Assembly: GCF_001428605.1 (NCBI RefSeq)
Contig: NZ_LMID01000001.1
Span: forward strand, 496,001-560,000
Length of the DNA: 64,000 bases
From: Sphingomonas sp. Root720
Lineage (GTDB): Bacteria > Pseudomonadota > Alphaproteobacteria > Sphingomonadales > Sphingomonadaceae
Direction of reading: 5' to 3'
Below the pieces are notes generated by a model, which did no database searches, was not told where the DNA came from, and saw only the letters and a program-made list of their open reading frames with translations. Positions 7,148 through 16,214 of this stretch are shown here, one piece after another. Position numbers and translations under genes: made by a program. Position 1 is the stretch's first letter; each line of letters begins with the position of its first letter.

Positions 7148-9496
7148 ATGAAGCCGTTTCTGACATCGCGCGCGAGCGACCGGGCCCTCGGCCTGACGCT
7201 GGCGGGCACCGCGCTCCTGCTGTCGGCCGCTGGCCCGGCGGTGGCGCAACAGGCCGACGACAGTTCGAGCATGATCGAAGAAATCGTCGTTACTGCCCAG
7301 AAAAGAAACGAAAACATGCAGTCGACGCCGATCGCTATCTCGGCCTTCACCGGCGATGCCATCGCCCGAAAGGGGCTCTCCGACATCCAGCAGGTGTCGC
7401 GGCTGGCGCCCAACGTCTCGTTCGACTTCACCGCGCCGGTCAGCGGCGCGTCCAACGCGGCCTCGGTGTTCATCCGTGGCATCGGCCAGCAGGATTTTGC
7501 GCTGACCACCGATCCCGGCGTCGGCACCTATGTCGACGGCGTCTATGTCTCCCGATCGGTCGGCGGCGTGCTCGACGTGCTCGACATCGAGCGGATGGAA
7601 ATATTGCGCGGCCCACAGGGTACGCTGTTCGGCCGCAACACCATCGGCGGCGCCATCTCGATCATCTCGAAGATGCCCGACAAGGAATTCGGCGGTTCGC
7701 TCGAAGCCTCGCTCGGCAATTATGGCCGCCGCTATCTGCGCGGGTCGGTCAGCCTGCCGCTCGGTCCGGATACGGGGGTTCGTATCTCTATTTCCTCCAA
7801 GGATAAGAATGGCTTCGTCAAGTCCGCTTACACGCCACAACAGAAGCCCTTGCTTGGCGGCACGCCGCTGACCGACCTCGGCAACGAGAACCGGCAGGCC
7901 GCGCGGATGGTGCTGACGCACGCGTTCTCCGACCGGTTGAGCGCCACCCTGTCGGGCGATTACAGCCGCCTGCGCGAGAACAACGCCGGCGATCGGCTGG
8001 CCGGGATCACCGGTACACTCGCCGACGGCCCGCTCGTCTTCGCCTACAACACCTTCGGGTCGACCCCCTCGGTCATCCCGGTGATCGGCAACGACCGCTA
8101 TACGACCGCCAACTATTATACCGGCACCGACCGGACCTATGCGACCGGCCCGAACGGCAGCAGCATCGACGCCTGGGGCACCGCGCTGACCCTCGATTTC
8201 AAGGCGAGCGAACAACTCTCGATCAAGTCGATCACCGCCTATCGCAAGACCACCGGATCGTTCAACCGCGATGCCGACGGTTCGCCGCTGGTGATCACCG
8301 AAACCTCCAACTACGGCTATCGCCACCAGCAGTTCACCCAGGAACTGCAGGCGGTCGGCGACCTGGTCGACGGCGCGGTCAAATATGCCGCCGGCCTGTT
8401 CTACTTCGACGAGAAGGGCTCCGATCCGCTGATCGTCCGCCTGCCCGAGGTGGTCGGCACCATCTACCAGGATGTCGCCGAAGTCCGGAACAAGAGCTAT
8501 GCCGCCTACGCCCAGGCGACCTGGATGATCGTCGACGGCCTCTCGCTGACCGGCGGCGGGCGCTACACCAAGGACAAGAAGCGCTTTCTGTCCGACCAGT
8601 ATATCGTCACCGGATCGGCCTCCCCCTTCCTGTTCGGCGGGGCGCCGGCCGGCACGCTGATCCCACTGGTGCCGCGCAACTCGGTCGCCTCGCAGTCTTT
8701 CGAGAAATTCTCGCCGCGCCTCAGCGTCGACTACCGGATGGGCAATGTCCTGCTCTACGGATCCTACAGCAAGGGCTTCAAGAGCGGCGGCTTCAACCTG
8801 CGCTATGTGGCGCCGCGGCCGTCGATCCTCTCCTTTGCCCCCGAGAATGCGACCACCTTCGAAGTCGGCACCAAGATCGACGCCTTCGACCGCAAGGTCC
8901 GGCTGAACCTCGCGGCCTTCACAACCGACTATAAGGGCATCCAGGTCACCGTGTTCGAGAATCTCGGCGCGCCGGTCACGCTCAACGCGGGCGACGCACG
9001 GATCAAAGGGGTCGAGGCCGAGTTCACCGCCATCCCGCTCCCCGGCCTCGAGCTTAGCGCCAATCTCGGCTATCTCGACAGCCATTACACCGCGATCCGG
9101 GCAAATCCGGCGCTGGTCAGCACCCCCGAGCAGATCCTCAGCCTGTCGACCCGGCTGCCCAAGTCGCCCGAATGGCAGGGGACGCTCAGCGGCTCCTATA
9201 CCTATACGCTGGAGAGCGACGCAAAGCTCGACGCGCGGGCCGATTTCCACTTCTCGTCACGCTACGCCAACGACGCGCTCAATTCGCGCTTCCTCAACCA
9301 GGGAGCCTATCAGACGCTCGGCCTGTCGGCGGGCTATGCCGCGCCCGACAAGCGCTGGTCGCTGCGCCTGTTCGTCGATAACGTCACCGACGAACGCTAC
9401 ATCGTCTCAGGCGACAGCAATTACGGGATCGGCTTCCACGAGGCCAATTACAACCGCCCCCGCGAATGGGGTGCGACGCTGGGTTTCAACTTCTGA
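7148..9496 (+). CDS. TonB-dependent receptor
   Basis: A 782-residue outer-membrane receptor. A signal peptide ends near residue 34 (LLLSAAGPAVAQQ). A TonB-box-like segment follows (IEEIVVTAQKR), then the plug domain (LSDIQQVSRLAPNVSF; IERMEILRGPQGTLFGRNTIGGAISIISKMP) and the 22-stranded barrel, ending in a terminal Phe (WGATLGFNF). The sequence is of the sphingomonad catabolic type, not a siderophore receptor with known ligand. The ATG follows GGGAGACC. It precedes glcDEF, but a strong hairpin and 235 nt separate them, so it may be a separate unit; the ligand could still be a precursor of a 2-hydroxyacid (inference). Confidence 0.92.
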   Translation: MKPFLTSRASDRALGLTLAGTALLLSAAGPAVAQQADDSSSMIEEIVVTAQKRNENMQSTPIAISAFTGDAIARKGLSDIQQVSRLAPNVSFDFTAPVSGASNAASVFIRGIGQQDFALTTDPGVGTYVDGVYVSRSVGGVLDVLDIERMEILRGPQGTLFGRNTIGGAISIISKMPDKEFGGSLEASLGNYGRRYLRGSVSLPLGPDTGVRISISSKDKNGFVKSAYTPQQKPLLGGTPLTDLGNENRQAARMVLTHAFSDRLSATLSGDYSRLRENNAGDRLAGITGTLADGPLVFAYNTFGSTPSVIPVIGNDRYTTANYYTGTDRTYATGPNGSSIDAWGTALTLDFKASEQLSIKSITAYRKTTGSFNRDADGSPLVITETSNYGYRHQQFTQELQAVGDLVDGAVKYAAGLFYFDEKGSDPLIVRLPEVVGTIYQDVAEVRNKSYAAYAQATWMIVDGLSLTGGGRYTKDKKRFLSDQYIVTGSASPFLFGGAPAGTLIPLVPRNSVASQSFEKFSPRLSVDYRMGNVLLYGSYSKGFKSGGFNLRYVAPRPSILSFAPENATTFEVGTKIDAFDRKVRLNLAAFTTDYKGIQVTVFENLGAPVTLNAGDARIKGVEAEFTAIPLPGLELSANLGYLDSHYTAIRANPALVSTPEQILSLSTRLPKSPEWQGTLSGSYTYTLESDAKLDARADFHFSSRYANDALNSRFLNQGAYQTLGLSAGYAAPDKRWSLRLFVDNVTDERYIVSGDSNYGIGFHEANYNRPREWGATLGFNF

Positions 9497-9563
9497 ACTG
9501 GCGAGGGGCCTTGATCCGCATGGCATGAATCAAGGCACTGTCCGTTTGACTATCGCGAGAAAT

Positions 9564-9605
9564 CCTCCACCGCCATCCTGGCGAAAGCCGGGATGGCGGT
9601 GGAGG
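9564..9605. terminator. Long hairpin after the TonB-dependent receptor
   Basis: A 15-bp arm (CCTCCACCGCCATCC) pairs with its complement after a loop that itself contains the GGC-GAAA-GCC mini-hairpin seen at 6752-6771. It lies 67 nt after the receptor stop and probably ends that transcript or protects its 3' end. The rest of 9497-9731 holds no gene; a promoter for glcDEF is expected in the AT-richer stretch 9620-9700. Confidence 0.7.
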
Positions 9606-9731
9606 GAAGGAGCATATACTTCCCATTCGTTCTTCCTACGAACATCTGCTTTGAGATTATATCCCCTACCGCACGAATGACCTGCCGGATAAGAGCATTG
9701 CCAGGACAGCAGCGGACGCAGATGATCGAGC

Positions 9732-11225
9732 ATGTCGTTGAAAATGCCGACCCCCGACCAAAACACGCTCGGCCGCCGCGCCGAGATCGTCGGGGCATTG
9801 CGCGCGATCGTCCCAGGCGAAGGGGTGATCGACGATCCCGACGAGCTTCGGCCTTATGAGAGCGACGGACTGACCGCTTATCGCCAGCCGCCGATGGTCG
9901 TCGTCCTGCCCGAGACGGTCGAACAGATCGCGGCGGTGCTGCGCTGGTGCCATGCCAACGCCGTCCGGGTCGTGCCGCGCGGCGCGGGGACCTCGCTGTC
10001 CGGCGGCGCCCTGCCGCTGGCCGACGCGGTGCTTATCGGCATGGCGCGCTTCAATCGCATCGTCGAGATCGACTATGCCGACCGGATCGCGGTGGTGCAG
10101 CCCGGCGTCACCAACCTCGCGATCACCCGGGCGGTCGAGGAGGCGGGCTTCTACTACGCCCCCGATCCGTCGAGCCAGATCGCCTGCACGATCGGCGGCA
10201 ATGTCGCCGAGAATTCGGGCGGGGTGCACTGCCTGAAATATGGACTGACGACCAACAACGTCCTCGGCGTCGAACTGGTGACGATCGAGGGCGAGGTGCT
10301 GCGCCTCGGCGGCCGGTCGCTCGACCAGGCGGGGCTCGACCTGCTCGGTATCGTGGTCGGCTCCGAAGGCCTGCTCGGCATCGTCACCGAAGTCACGGTC
10401 CGCATCCTGCCACGCCCCGAAACCGCCCGCGCAGCGCTGATCGGCTTCCCCACCGTCGAGAGCGCGGGCCAATGCGTCGCCGACGTGATCGCCGCCGGCA
10501 TCATCCCGGCGGGCATGGAGATGATGGACCGCCCGGCCATCCACGCGGCCGAGGCATTCGTCCAGGTCGGCTATCCGCTCGACGTCGAGGCCCTACTGAT
10601 CGTCGAGATGGACGGTCCCGCCGCCGAATGCGACCATCTGGTCGAGGAAGTCGCGCGGATCGCCGATGCCAATGGTGCGGTATCGTTGCGCATATCGAAC
10701 GACGATGCCGAGCGGCTGGCCTTCTGGGCGGGTCGCAAGGCCGCCTTCCCCGCCGTCGGCCGGATCGCGCGCGACTATTATTGCATGGACGGGACCATAC
10801 CGCGCCGCTGCCTTCCGCACGTGCTGCGCCGCATGTCCGAACTGGCCGAACATCACGGCCTGGGCGTCGCCAACGTCTTCCACGCCGGCGACGGCAATCT
10901 CCACCCGCTGATCCTCTACGATGCGCACAAGCCCGGCGACCTCGAGCGCGCCGAGGAATTCGGCAACGACATATTGCGCCTCTGCGTCGAGGTCGGCGGC
11001 GTGCTGACCGGCGAGCATGGCGTCGGCGTCGAGAAGCGCGACCTGATGCCGGTGATGTTCAGCGAGACCGACCTCGCGCACCAGCAGCGGGTCAAATGCG
11101 CGTTCGATCCGCAATCGCTGCTCAACCCCGGCAAGGTGTTCCCGACGCTGCACCGCTGCGCCGAACTCGGCCGCATGCATGTCCATGGCGGCGCGCTGCC
11201 CTTTCCCGACCTGCCGCGGTTCTGA
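9732..11225 (+). CDS. glcD: Glycolate oxidase subunit GlcD (FAD-linked 2-hydroxyacid oxidase)
   Basis: A 497-residue FAD-binding subunit. The PP-loop of the FAD_binding_4 domain (VPRGAGTSLSGGA, near 89-101) and TIGGNVAENSGGVHCLKYG (near 156-174) bind FAD. The C-terminal FAD-oxidase domain ends with the typical VFHAGDGNLHP and GGVLTGEHGVGVEKRD motifs. Together with GlcE and GlcF it oxidises glycolate or a related 2-hydroxyacid (lactate, mandelate-like acids) to the 2-oxoacid and passes electrons to the respiratory chain. Its stop overlaps the glcE start (TGATG), so the three genes form one operon. Confidence 0.93.
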   Translation: MSLKMPTPDQNTLGRRAEIVGALRAIVPGEGVIDDPDELRPYESDGLTAYRQPPMVVVLPETVEQIAAVLRWCHANAVRVVPRGAGTSLSGGALPLADAVLIGMARFNRIVEIDYADRIAVVQPGVTNLAITRAVEEAGFYYAPDPSSQIACTIGGNVAENSGGVHCLKYGLTTNNVLGVELVTIEGEVLRLGGRSLDQAGLDLLGIVVGSEGLLGIVTEVTVRILPRPETARAALIGFPTVESAGQCVADVIAAGIIPAGMEMMDRPAIHAAEAFVQVGYPLDVEALLIVEMDGPAAECDHLVEEVARIADANGAVSLRISNDDAERLAFWAGRKAAFPAVGRIARDYYCMDGTIPRRCLPHVLRRMSELAEHHGLGVANVFHAGDGNLHPLILYDAHKPGDLERAEEFGNDILRLCVEVGGVLTGEHGVGVEKRDLMPVMFSETDLAHQQRVKCAFDPQSLLNPGKVFPTLHRCAELGRMHVHGGALPFPDLPRF

Positions 11226-12397
11226 TGATCGTCCACAGCCCCGCCACCGTCGAGGATCTGGAACAGCTCTTCACCGATGCCGCCGGCCGGGGCGGCAAGC
11301 TCGAACTGCGTGGGGGCGGCAGCAAGGCGGCGATCGGCGCGGCGCGCCCGGCCGAGATCGTCGACCTGCGCGGCTTTGCGGGGGTGGTCGACTACGACCC
11401 GCCCGAGCTGGTGTTGACGGTCCGCCCCGGCACCCCCCTGGTCGAGGTCGAACGGCTCGTCGCCGAACAGGGCCAGATGCTTGCCTTCGAACCCTTCGAC
11501 CATGGCCCGCTGTTCGGCGCGAAGGCCGGTGGCGCCACGATCGGCGGTATCGTCGCGGCGGGTGTCGCGGGCAGTGGTCGGCTGACGGCGGGTGGCGCCC
11601 GCGACCATCTGCTCGGCTTCACCGCCGTATCGGGACGCGGCGAACGCTTCGTCGCCGGCGGCAAGGTCGTCAAGAACGTCACCGGCTACGACCTGCCCAA
11701 GCTGGTCGCGGGCAGCTGGGGCCGGCTCGCCGCGATCACCGAACTGACCCTGAAGGTCCTGCCCCGCCCGAAGGTCGTCCGAACCATGGCGATCGAGGGC
11801 CTGGGCGCGACGGCGGCGCAGGCGGCGATGGCCGAAGCGATGGGGAGCCCGGCCGAGATCGGCGCCGCCGCCCATCGCCCCCCGCTCGATGGCCGTCCCG
11901 CCATGACCCTCTTCCGGGTGCAGGGTTTCGCGCCTTCCGTCGAGGCACGCTGCGCCACCCTGCCCCGCCTGCTCGAACGCCATGGCCGGGCGATCGCCTT
12001 GCCCGCCGACGAGGCCGCCCCGCTCTGGTCGTCGATCGGCCAGGCCGGTGCACTGGCCGATGCCGGGACCCTGTGGCGGATCAGCCTGCCGCCCTCGGCC
12101 GCGCCCCGCCTGGTCGAGACCTTCGAACCGCTCGGTGGCCGCTGGCTGCTGGACTGGGCCGGCGGCCTGCTCTGGCTCGGCTTCGACGGCGACCCCACGC
12201 TTGTCCGGCGGATGGCGGAGATGGCGGGAGGCCATGCGATGCTGGTCCGTGCCCCGATCGATTTGCGCGACCGCATCCCGGCACAGCATCCCCGCGCATC
12301 CGGGGTGATGGCGCTCGAGGCACGGGTCCGCCGCGCCTTCGATCCCGCCGGCATCTTCGAGACCGGCCGCTTCCTGGATCATGCCGATGCGCACTGA
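11225..12397 (+). CDS. glcE: Glycolate oxidase subunit GlcE (FAD-binding)
   Basis: A 390-residue second FAD-binding subunit. The FAD-contact motifs are LELRGGGSKAAIG near 25-37, the AFEPFDHGPLFGAKAGGATIGG segment near 88-109, and the signature GKVVKNVTGYDLPKLVAGSWG near 143-163. Its C-terminal half is the short, divergent domain typical of GlcE. The ATG at 11225 overlaps the glcD stop by one base, and the end overlaps glcF by 17 nt, indicating coupled translation. Confidence 0.92.
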   Translation: MIVHSPATVEDLEQLFTDAAGRGGKLELRGGGSKAAIGAARPAEIVDLRGFAGVVDYDPPELVLTVRPGTPLVEVERLVAEQGQMLAFEPFDHGPLFGAKAGGATIGGIVAAGVAGSGRLTAGGARDHLLGFTAVSGRGERFVAGGKVVKNVTGYDLPKLVAGSWGRLAAITELTLKVLPRPKVVRTMAIEGLGATAAQAAMAEAMGSPAEIGAAAHRPPLDGRPAMTLFRVQGFAPSVEARCATLPRLLERHGRAIALPADEAAPLWSSIGQAGALADAGTLWRISLPPSAAPRLVETFEPLGGRWLLDWAGGLLWLGFDGDPTLVRRMAEMAGGHAMLVRAPIDLRDRIPAQHPRASGVMALEARVRRAFDPAGIFETGRFLDHADAH

Positions 12398-13697
12398 CTT
12401 CTCGCCGGAACAACTCGCCGATCCGGCGACCGCGGTGGCCGAGGCCGTGATCCGCAAATGCGTTCATTGCGGCTTCTGCACCGCGACCTGCCCGACCTAT
12501 GTGCTGCTCGGCGACGAACTCGATTCCCCGCGCGGCCGCATCTACCTGATCCAGAACATGCTGGAGCGGGACGCGATACCGACACCGCAGGTCGTCAAGC
12601 ATGTCGACCGCTGCCTGTCCTGCCTGTCGTGCATGACGACGTGCCCGTCGGGCGTGAACTACATGCACCTCGTCGACCATGCGCGCGCCTATATCGAGCG
12701 GCGCTACCGGCGGCCGCTGGCCGAACGGCTGATCCGCGGCTTGCTGGCGGCGGTGCTGCCCCATCCCGGTCGCTTCCGGGTGGCCCTCGCGCTCGCCCGG
12801 CTGGTCCGGCCGACCGCGCCGCTGCTCGCCCGGGTCGGATGGGCGAAGCCCCTGGCCGCGATGCTGAGGATGGCACCACGCCGCGCGACCGCATCCGCAA
12901 CCCGCGAAACGCCGCGCCCCGCCGCGCCCATCGGCCGTATCGCCCTACTCCAGGGCTGCGCCGAGCCGGTGCTGAAACCCGCGATCCGAGCCGCGACGAT
13001 CCGCCTGCTCGCGCGTCTCGGCTACCAGGTCGTGCTTGCCCCCGGAGAGCAATGCTGCGGCGCGCTCGTCCACCATATGGGCCGGGAGGCCGCCGCGCTC
13101 GGCGCCGCACGGCGCAACGTCGATGCGTGGAGCCGTCAGATCGACGAGGGCGGGCTCGACGCCATATTGATCACCGCATCGGGCTGCGGCACCACGATCA
13201 AGGACTATGGCTTCCTGCTGCGCGATGACCCGGCCTATGCCGCCCGCGCGGCGCGGGTCTCGGCGCTGGCGAAGGATATCAGCGAGTTCCTCGACACGCT
13301 CGACCTGCCGCCCGGCGACGGACGCGGCCTGACGGTCGCCTATCATCCGGCCTGCTCGCTCCAGCATGGCCAGGGGATCGCCGAGGCGCCTAAACGGCTG
13401 CTGGCGCATATGGGCTATCGGGTGAAGACGCCGGCCGAGGCGCATCTCTGCTGCGGATCGGCCGGGACCTACAACATCCTCCAGCCCGAACTGGCGGGGA
13501 AGCTCGGCGACCGCAAGGCCGCCGCGATCGACCGGCTCGGCGCCGATATCATCGCGACCGGCAATATCGGCTGCGCGATGCAGATCGGCGCGCGCAGCGC
13601 CACGCCGATCGCGCATATCGTCGAACTGCTCGACTGGGCGAGCGGCGGCCCCGCGCCGGGCGGGCTATCACCCGCTGCGGCGCCCGAAGAGGCCTGA
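12381..13697 (+). CDS. glcF: Glycolate oxidase iron-sulfur subunit GlcF
   Basis: A 438-residue iron-sulfur subunit. Two ferredoxin-type [4Fe-4S] motifs lie in the N-terminus (CVHCGFCTATCP near 26-37, CLSCLSCMTTCP near 76-87). Two CCG domains follow with GEQCCGALVHHMG and LCCGSAGTYNI. It moves electrons from the GlcDE flavins to the membrane quinone pool. A second possible ATG two codons downstream is equally plausible. The 261 nt after the stop (to 13958) hold no gene that I can see. Confidence 0.93.
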   Translation: MPMRTDFSPEQLADPATAVAEAVIRKCVHCGFCTATCPTYVLLGDELDSPRGRIYLIQNMLERDAIPTPQVVKHVDRCLSCLSCMTTCPSGVNYMHLVDHARAYIERRYRRPLAERLIRGLLAAVLPHPGRFRVALALARLVRPTAPLLARVGWAKPLAAMLRMAPRRATASATRETPRPAAPIGRIALLQGCAEPVLKPAIRAATIRLLARLGYQVVLAPGEQCCGALVHHMGREAAALGAARRNVDAWSRQIDEGGLDAILITASGCGTTIKDYGFLLRDDPAYAARAARVSALAKDISEFLDTLDLPPGDGRGLTVAYHPACSLQHGQGIAEAPKRLLAHMGYRVKTPAEAHLCCGSAGTYNILQPELAGKLGDRKAAAIDRLGADIIATGNIGCAMQIGARSATPIAHIVELLDWASGGPAPGGLSPAAAPEEA

Positions 13698-13958
13698 TCG
13701 CCGGCTCATCGCTTCGCGCGCGTCGTCTCCCGCGGGTACATCCCCGCGCGCCTCGGGTGGATCTCCCGCTTCGCTCGTCTACGGCAGCCGCCGCGAGCCG
13801 TCGCTTCTCGCTGCAGCGCGCGAGGAATCGAAGCCGGGAACCGAACACCTCGATCATCGGCGCACCCCACGGCTTGGGCTCCGATACTCTCCAGCGAGGT
13901 TCTTCGGCTGAAGGATGCGCGGATGTCCGGCCGCAGCGCCGGGCCGGCTTTTCCGTCG

Positions 13959-14816
13959 TCAGCCTTCCAGCGGAAGATGCCGCTGCAGGAAGGCGATCAC
14001 GCCGCTGCTGAAGGGATCGTTCATGTCGCCCGCAACCATATGACCGGCGCCCGCGACATTGAAGATCTCGGTCTGGGGCACGAGGCGCAGCATGTCCGCC
14101 ACGCCCTCGTCATCGACGATGTCGCTCTTGCCGCCCCGGACAAGCAGGGTCGGCAGCGTGACGTTCGGCGCCATCAGCTGGAGCGCCTCGAAGGGTCCGG
14201 GCGGTTCGGCGCGCTGGCCCATGTCGAGGATGCGCGGATCCCAGTGCCAGCGGAAGCGTCCGTCCTCGCGCAACCGCAGATTCTTGCGCAGGCCGCCGAC
14301 ATCCTTGGGCCGGGGGCGTTCGGGATAATAAGCGGATACGGCGTCGGCCGCTTCCTCGACCGTCGCGAAACCGTCGGGATAGGCGCGCATGAAGGCCGCG
14401 ATCCGCTTAGCGCCCGCCTCGGCAGGCCTGAGGACGATATCGACCATCACCAGCGCGTCGGCGATCGGCTCCTTGCTGGTGCCGATCGCATGGAAGGCGG
14501 TCATCCCGCCCATCGACGCCCCGACCAGCGCGACCGGCCGTCCGAGCGCGGACAGCACCGCCTTGAGATCGAGCGCCTGCTCGGAGGGACGGTAGTTGCC
14601 GTCGGGCGCCCAATCGCTCTCGCCATGGCCCCGCGCGTCGAGGTTGACGACATGATAGCCCTGCGCCACCAGCCGATCCATCGTCCCGGCCCAGCTGTGG
14701 CGGGTCTGGCCGCCGCCATGCATCAGGACGACGGTCGGCGCATCCTCGGGGCCGCCGACGTCGCCGGCGAGGGTCAGGCCATGGCCGGCAAAGCGGCGCG
14801 TCTCGAACGAACTCAT
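13959..14816 (-). CDS. Alpha/beta hydrolase
   Basis: A 285-residue alpha/beta hydrolase. The oxyanion loop is LMHGGGQTRHSWAG, the nucleophile elbow VGASMGGM (Ser about 100), and the His lies in FNVAGAGHMVAGD near the C-terminus; the acid is probably in the RGGKSDIVDD stretch. It is a clear paralogue of the protein at 38133-39011: both share GGGQTRHSWA, DARGHGxSxWxPDG, RKNLRLREDGR/ARNLRLREDGR and FNVAGAGHMV. The substrate is unknown; C-C hydrolase, esterase or thioesterase roles are possible. It is convergent with glcF, and the PRC-barrel gene lies upstream on the same strand. Confidence 0.85.
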   Translation of the reverse strand: MSSFETRRFAGHGLTLAGDVGGPEDAPTVVLMHGGGQTRHSWAGTMDRLVAQGYHVVNLDARGHGESDWAPDGNYRPSEQALDLKAVLSALGRPVALVGASMGGMTAFHAIGTSKEPIADALVMVDIVLRPAEAGAKRIAAFMRAYPDGFATVEEAADAVSAYYPERPRPKDVGGLRKNLRLREDGRFRWHWDPRILDMGQRAEPPGPFEALQLMAPNVTLPTLLVRGGKSDIVDDEGVADMLRLVPQTEIFNVAGAGHMVAGDMNDPFSSGVIAFLQRHLPLEG

Positions 14817-14876
14817 CCCCGAGGCCTTCCACGACGACGACGGGAAATCAACCGATAGCTCGATCGGCGGGGCCGA

Positions 14877-15275
14877 TCACCAATAGGGTAGCGGGCCATA
14901 GGGGCCATAATATTCGAAGATGCGCTGGTCATATTGGGGAAGGCTGGCGCCGCCCAGTTCGACCAGTTCCTCGCGCCCATAATGCGGCGCGCCTTCCAGC
15001 GCGCCGCGATCGAGCGGCACGACATAGCCGTCATGCTCGACGTCATAATCGAGCATCGACCAGGGGATCGGGTGGAACTTCTCGCCGATTCCCAGGAATC
15101 CGCCGAACGACATGATCGCATAGACCACCCGGCCCGTGCCGCGCTCGATCGACAGATCGTCGACATGGCCGATCCGTTCGCCTTCCTTGCTGAACACGGG
15201 CGTGCCGTCCACGCGGCTGCCCAAAATCAGCCGATGGTTCGTTTCCACCGGCGTACCCGAAATGGCTTGGTTCAT
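14877..15275 (-). CDS. PRC-barrel domain protein
   Basis: A 132-residue soluble protein with one PRC-barrel domain: LILGSRVDGTPVFSKEGERIGHVDDL at about 15-40, then VVYAIMSFGGFLGIGEKFHPIPW. The C-terminus is rich in Tyr and Pro. Such proteins are common in sphingomonads as stress- or membrane-associated accessory proteins; no enzymatic role is expected. I chose the ATG giving MNQAISG, preceded by GGAGAGA, rather than a longer upstream frame. Confidence 0.82.
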   Translation of the reverse strand: MNQAISGTPVETNHRLILGSRVDGTPVFSKEGERIGHVDDLSIERGTGRVVYAIMSFGGFLGIGEKFHPIPWSMLDYDVEHDGYVVPLDRGALEGAPHYGREELVELGGASLPQYDQRIFEYYGPYGPLPYW

Positions 15276-15422
15276 GGCGTCTCTCCTGTCCGGCCTGCGC
15301 GGCAGTGCTGTGAACTCAACTGAAGCCCGTCCGGATCGTTCCCGGACTCGGGCTCCAGACAATCATTGTCACACAAGACGTCCCCTGCGAGAAGCACGCG
15401 CGGCCATTCAGCGGGAGCAACC

Positions 15423-16172
15423 ATGGCGGACATTCGCATCGACTCGGCCGACGGCATCGCGACCCTCCTCCTCGCTCGTCCCGACAAGAAGAACGCCATT
15501 ACCGATCCGATGTACGCCGCCTTTGCCGATGCGCTGGCGGCCTTCGCGGCCGATGCGGCGGTGAAGGTTGTCGTCGTCACCGGCGAGGGACCGGACTTCT
15601 GCGCGGGCAACGACATATCGATGTTCGCGGCGGCGGCCGGCGGCGATCCCGCCGCGAGCATGATCAACGTCCGCCGCTTCCTCGATGCGATCAGCACCTT
15701 CCCAAAGCCGCTGGTCGCCGCCGTCACCGGCCGGGCGATCGGCATCGGCGCGACGATGCTGCTGCACTGCGACCTCGTCTACCTGGCCGAGGATGCCGCC
15801 CTTCTGCTGCCCTTCGTCGACCTCGGCCTGGTGCCGGAAGCGGGATCGAGCCGCCTGCTCCCGGACCGGATCGGCCACGCCCGCGCCTTCGCGCTGTTCG
15901 GCCTGGGCGAGCCGCTGACGGGCACCGACGCAGTGGCGCTGGGGATCGGCAATGCCGCGTTGCCGGCGGCCGACATCCTGCCGGCGGCGCAGGCTGCCGC
16001 CCGCAGACTGGCGGCCAAGCCCTCGGCCGCGCTCATCGCGACCAAGGCGCTGATGCGCGATGCCGATGCCGTCCGCGCCGCGATCGACCGCGACACCGCC
16101 GCCTTCGTCGAACGGCTGTCGAGCCCCGAGGCGACGGCGGCCTTCGCCGCCTTCGCGGCGCGCAAAGGCTGA
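15423..16172 (+). CDS. Enoyl-CoA hydratase/isomerase family protein, isomerase-like
   Basis: A 249-residue crotonase-fold protein. The oxyanion-hole segments are present (GPDFCAGNDISMF; AVTGRAIGIGATMLL), but the two glutamates of classical hydratases are absent at their positions. Instead there is LGLVPEAGSSRLLPDRIG, whose Glu matches the catalytic position of Delta3,Delta2-enoyl-CoA isomerases (PECI type). An isomerase role is therefore more likely than hydration (inference from residues). It is a single gene with RBS-like GCGGGAGC, convergent with the P450 operon; no shared 13-bp motif lies upstream. Confidence 0.85.
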   Translation: MADIRIDSADGIATLLLARPDKKNAITDPMYAAFADALAAFAADAAVKVVVVTGEGPDFCAGNDISMFAAAAGGDPAASMINVRRFLDAISTFPKPLVAAVTGRAIGIGATMLLHCDLVYLAEDAALLLPFVDLGLVPEAGSSRLLPDRIGHARAFALFGLGEPLTGTDAVALGIGNAALPAADILPAAQAAARRLAAKPSAALIATKALMRDADAVRAAIDRDTAAFVERLSSPEATAAFAAFAARKG

Positions 16173-16188
16173 GCCCTCTTCCGTCATC

Positions 16189-16202
16189 CCGGCCTCCGCC
16201 GG
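16189..16202. repeat. Small hairpin between convergent genes
   Basis: CCGGC and GCCGG arms around CTCC sit between the convergent crotonase and SDR genes. The flanking TCATCC...CATGG resembles the GAAA-loop repeat family at 6752. Confidence 0.45.
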
Positions 16203-16214
16203 CATGGCGGGCGG

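Noticed and set aside
6836-9250. Long antisense open frame across the TonB receptor
   Set aside because: Low-complexity composition, no recognisable domain, and opposite to a clear receptor gene.
13698-13958. Possible small gene after glcF
   Set aside because: Short frames only, with Arg/Ala/Ser-rich random-like translation.
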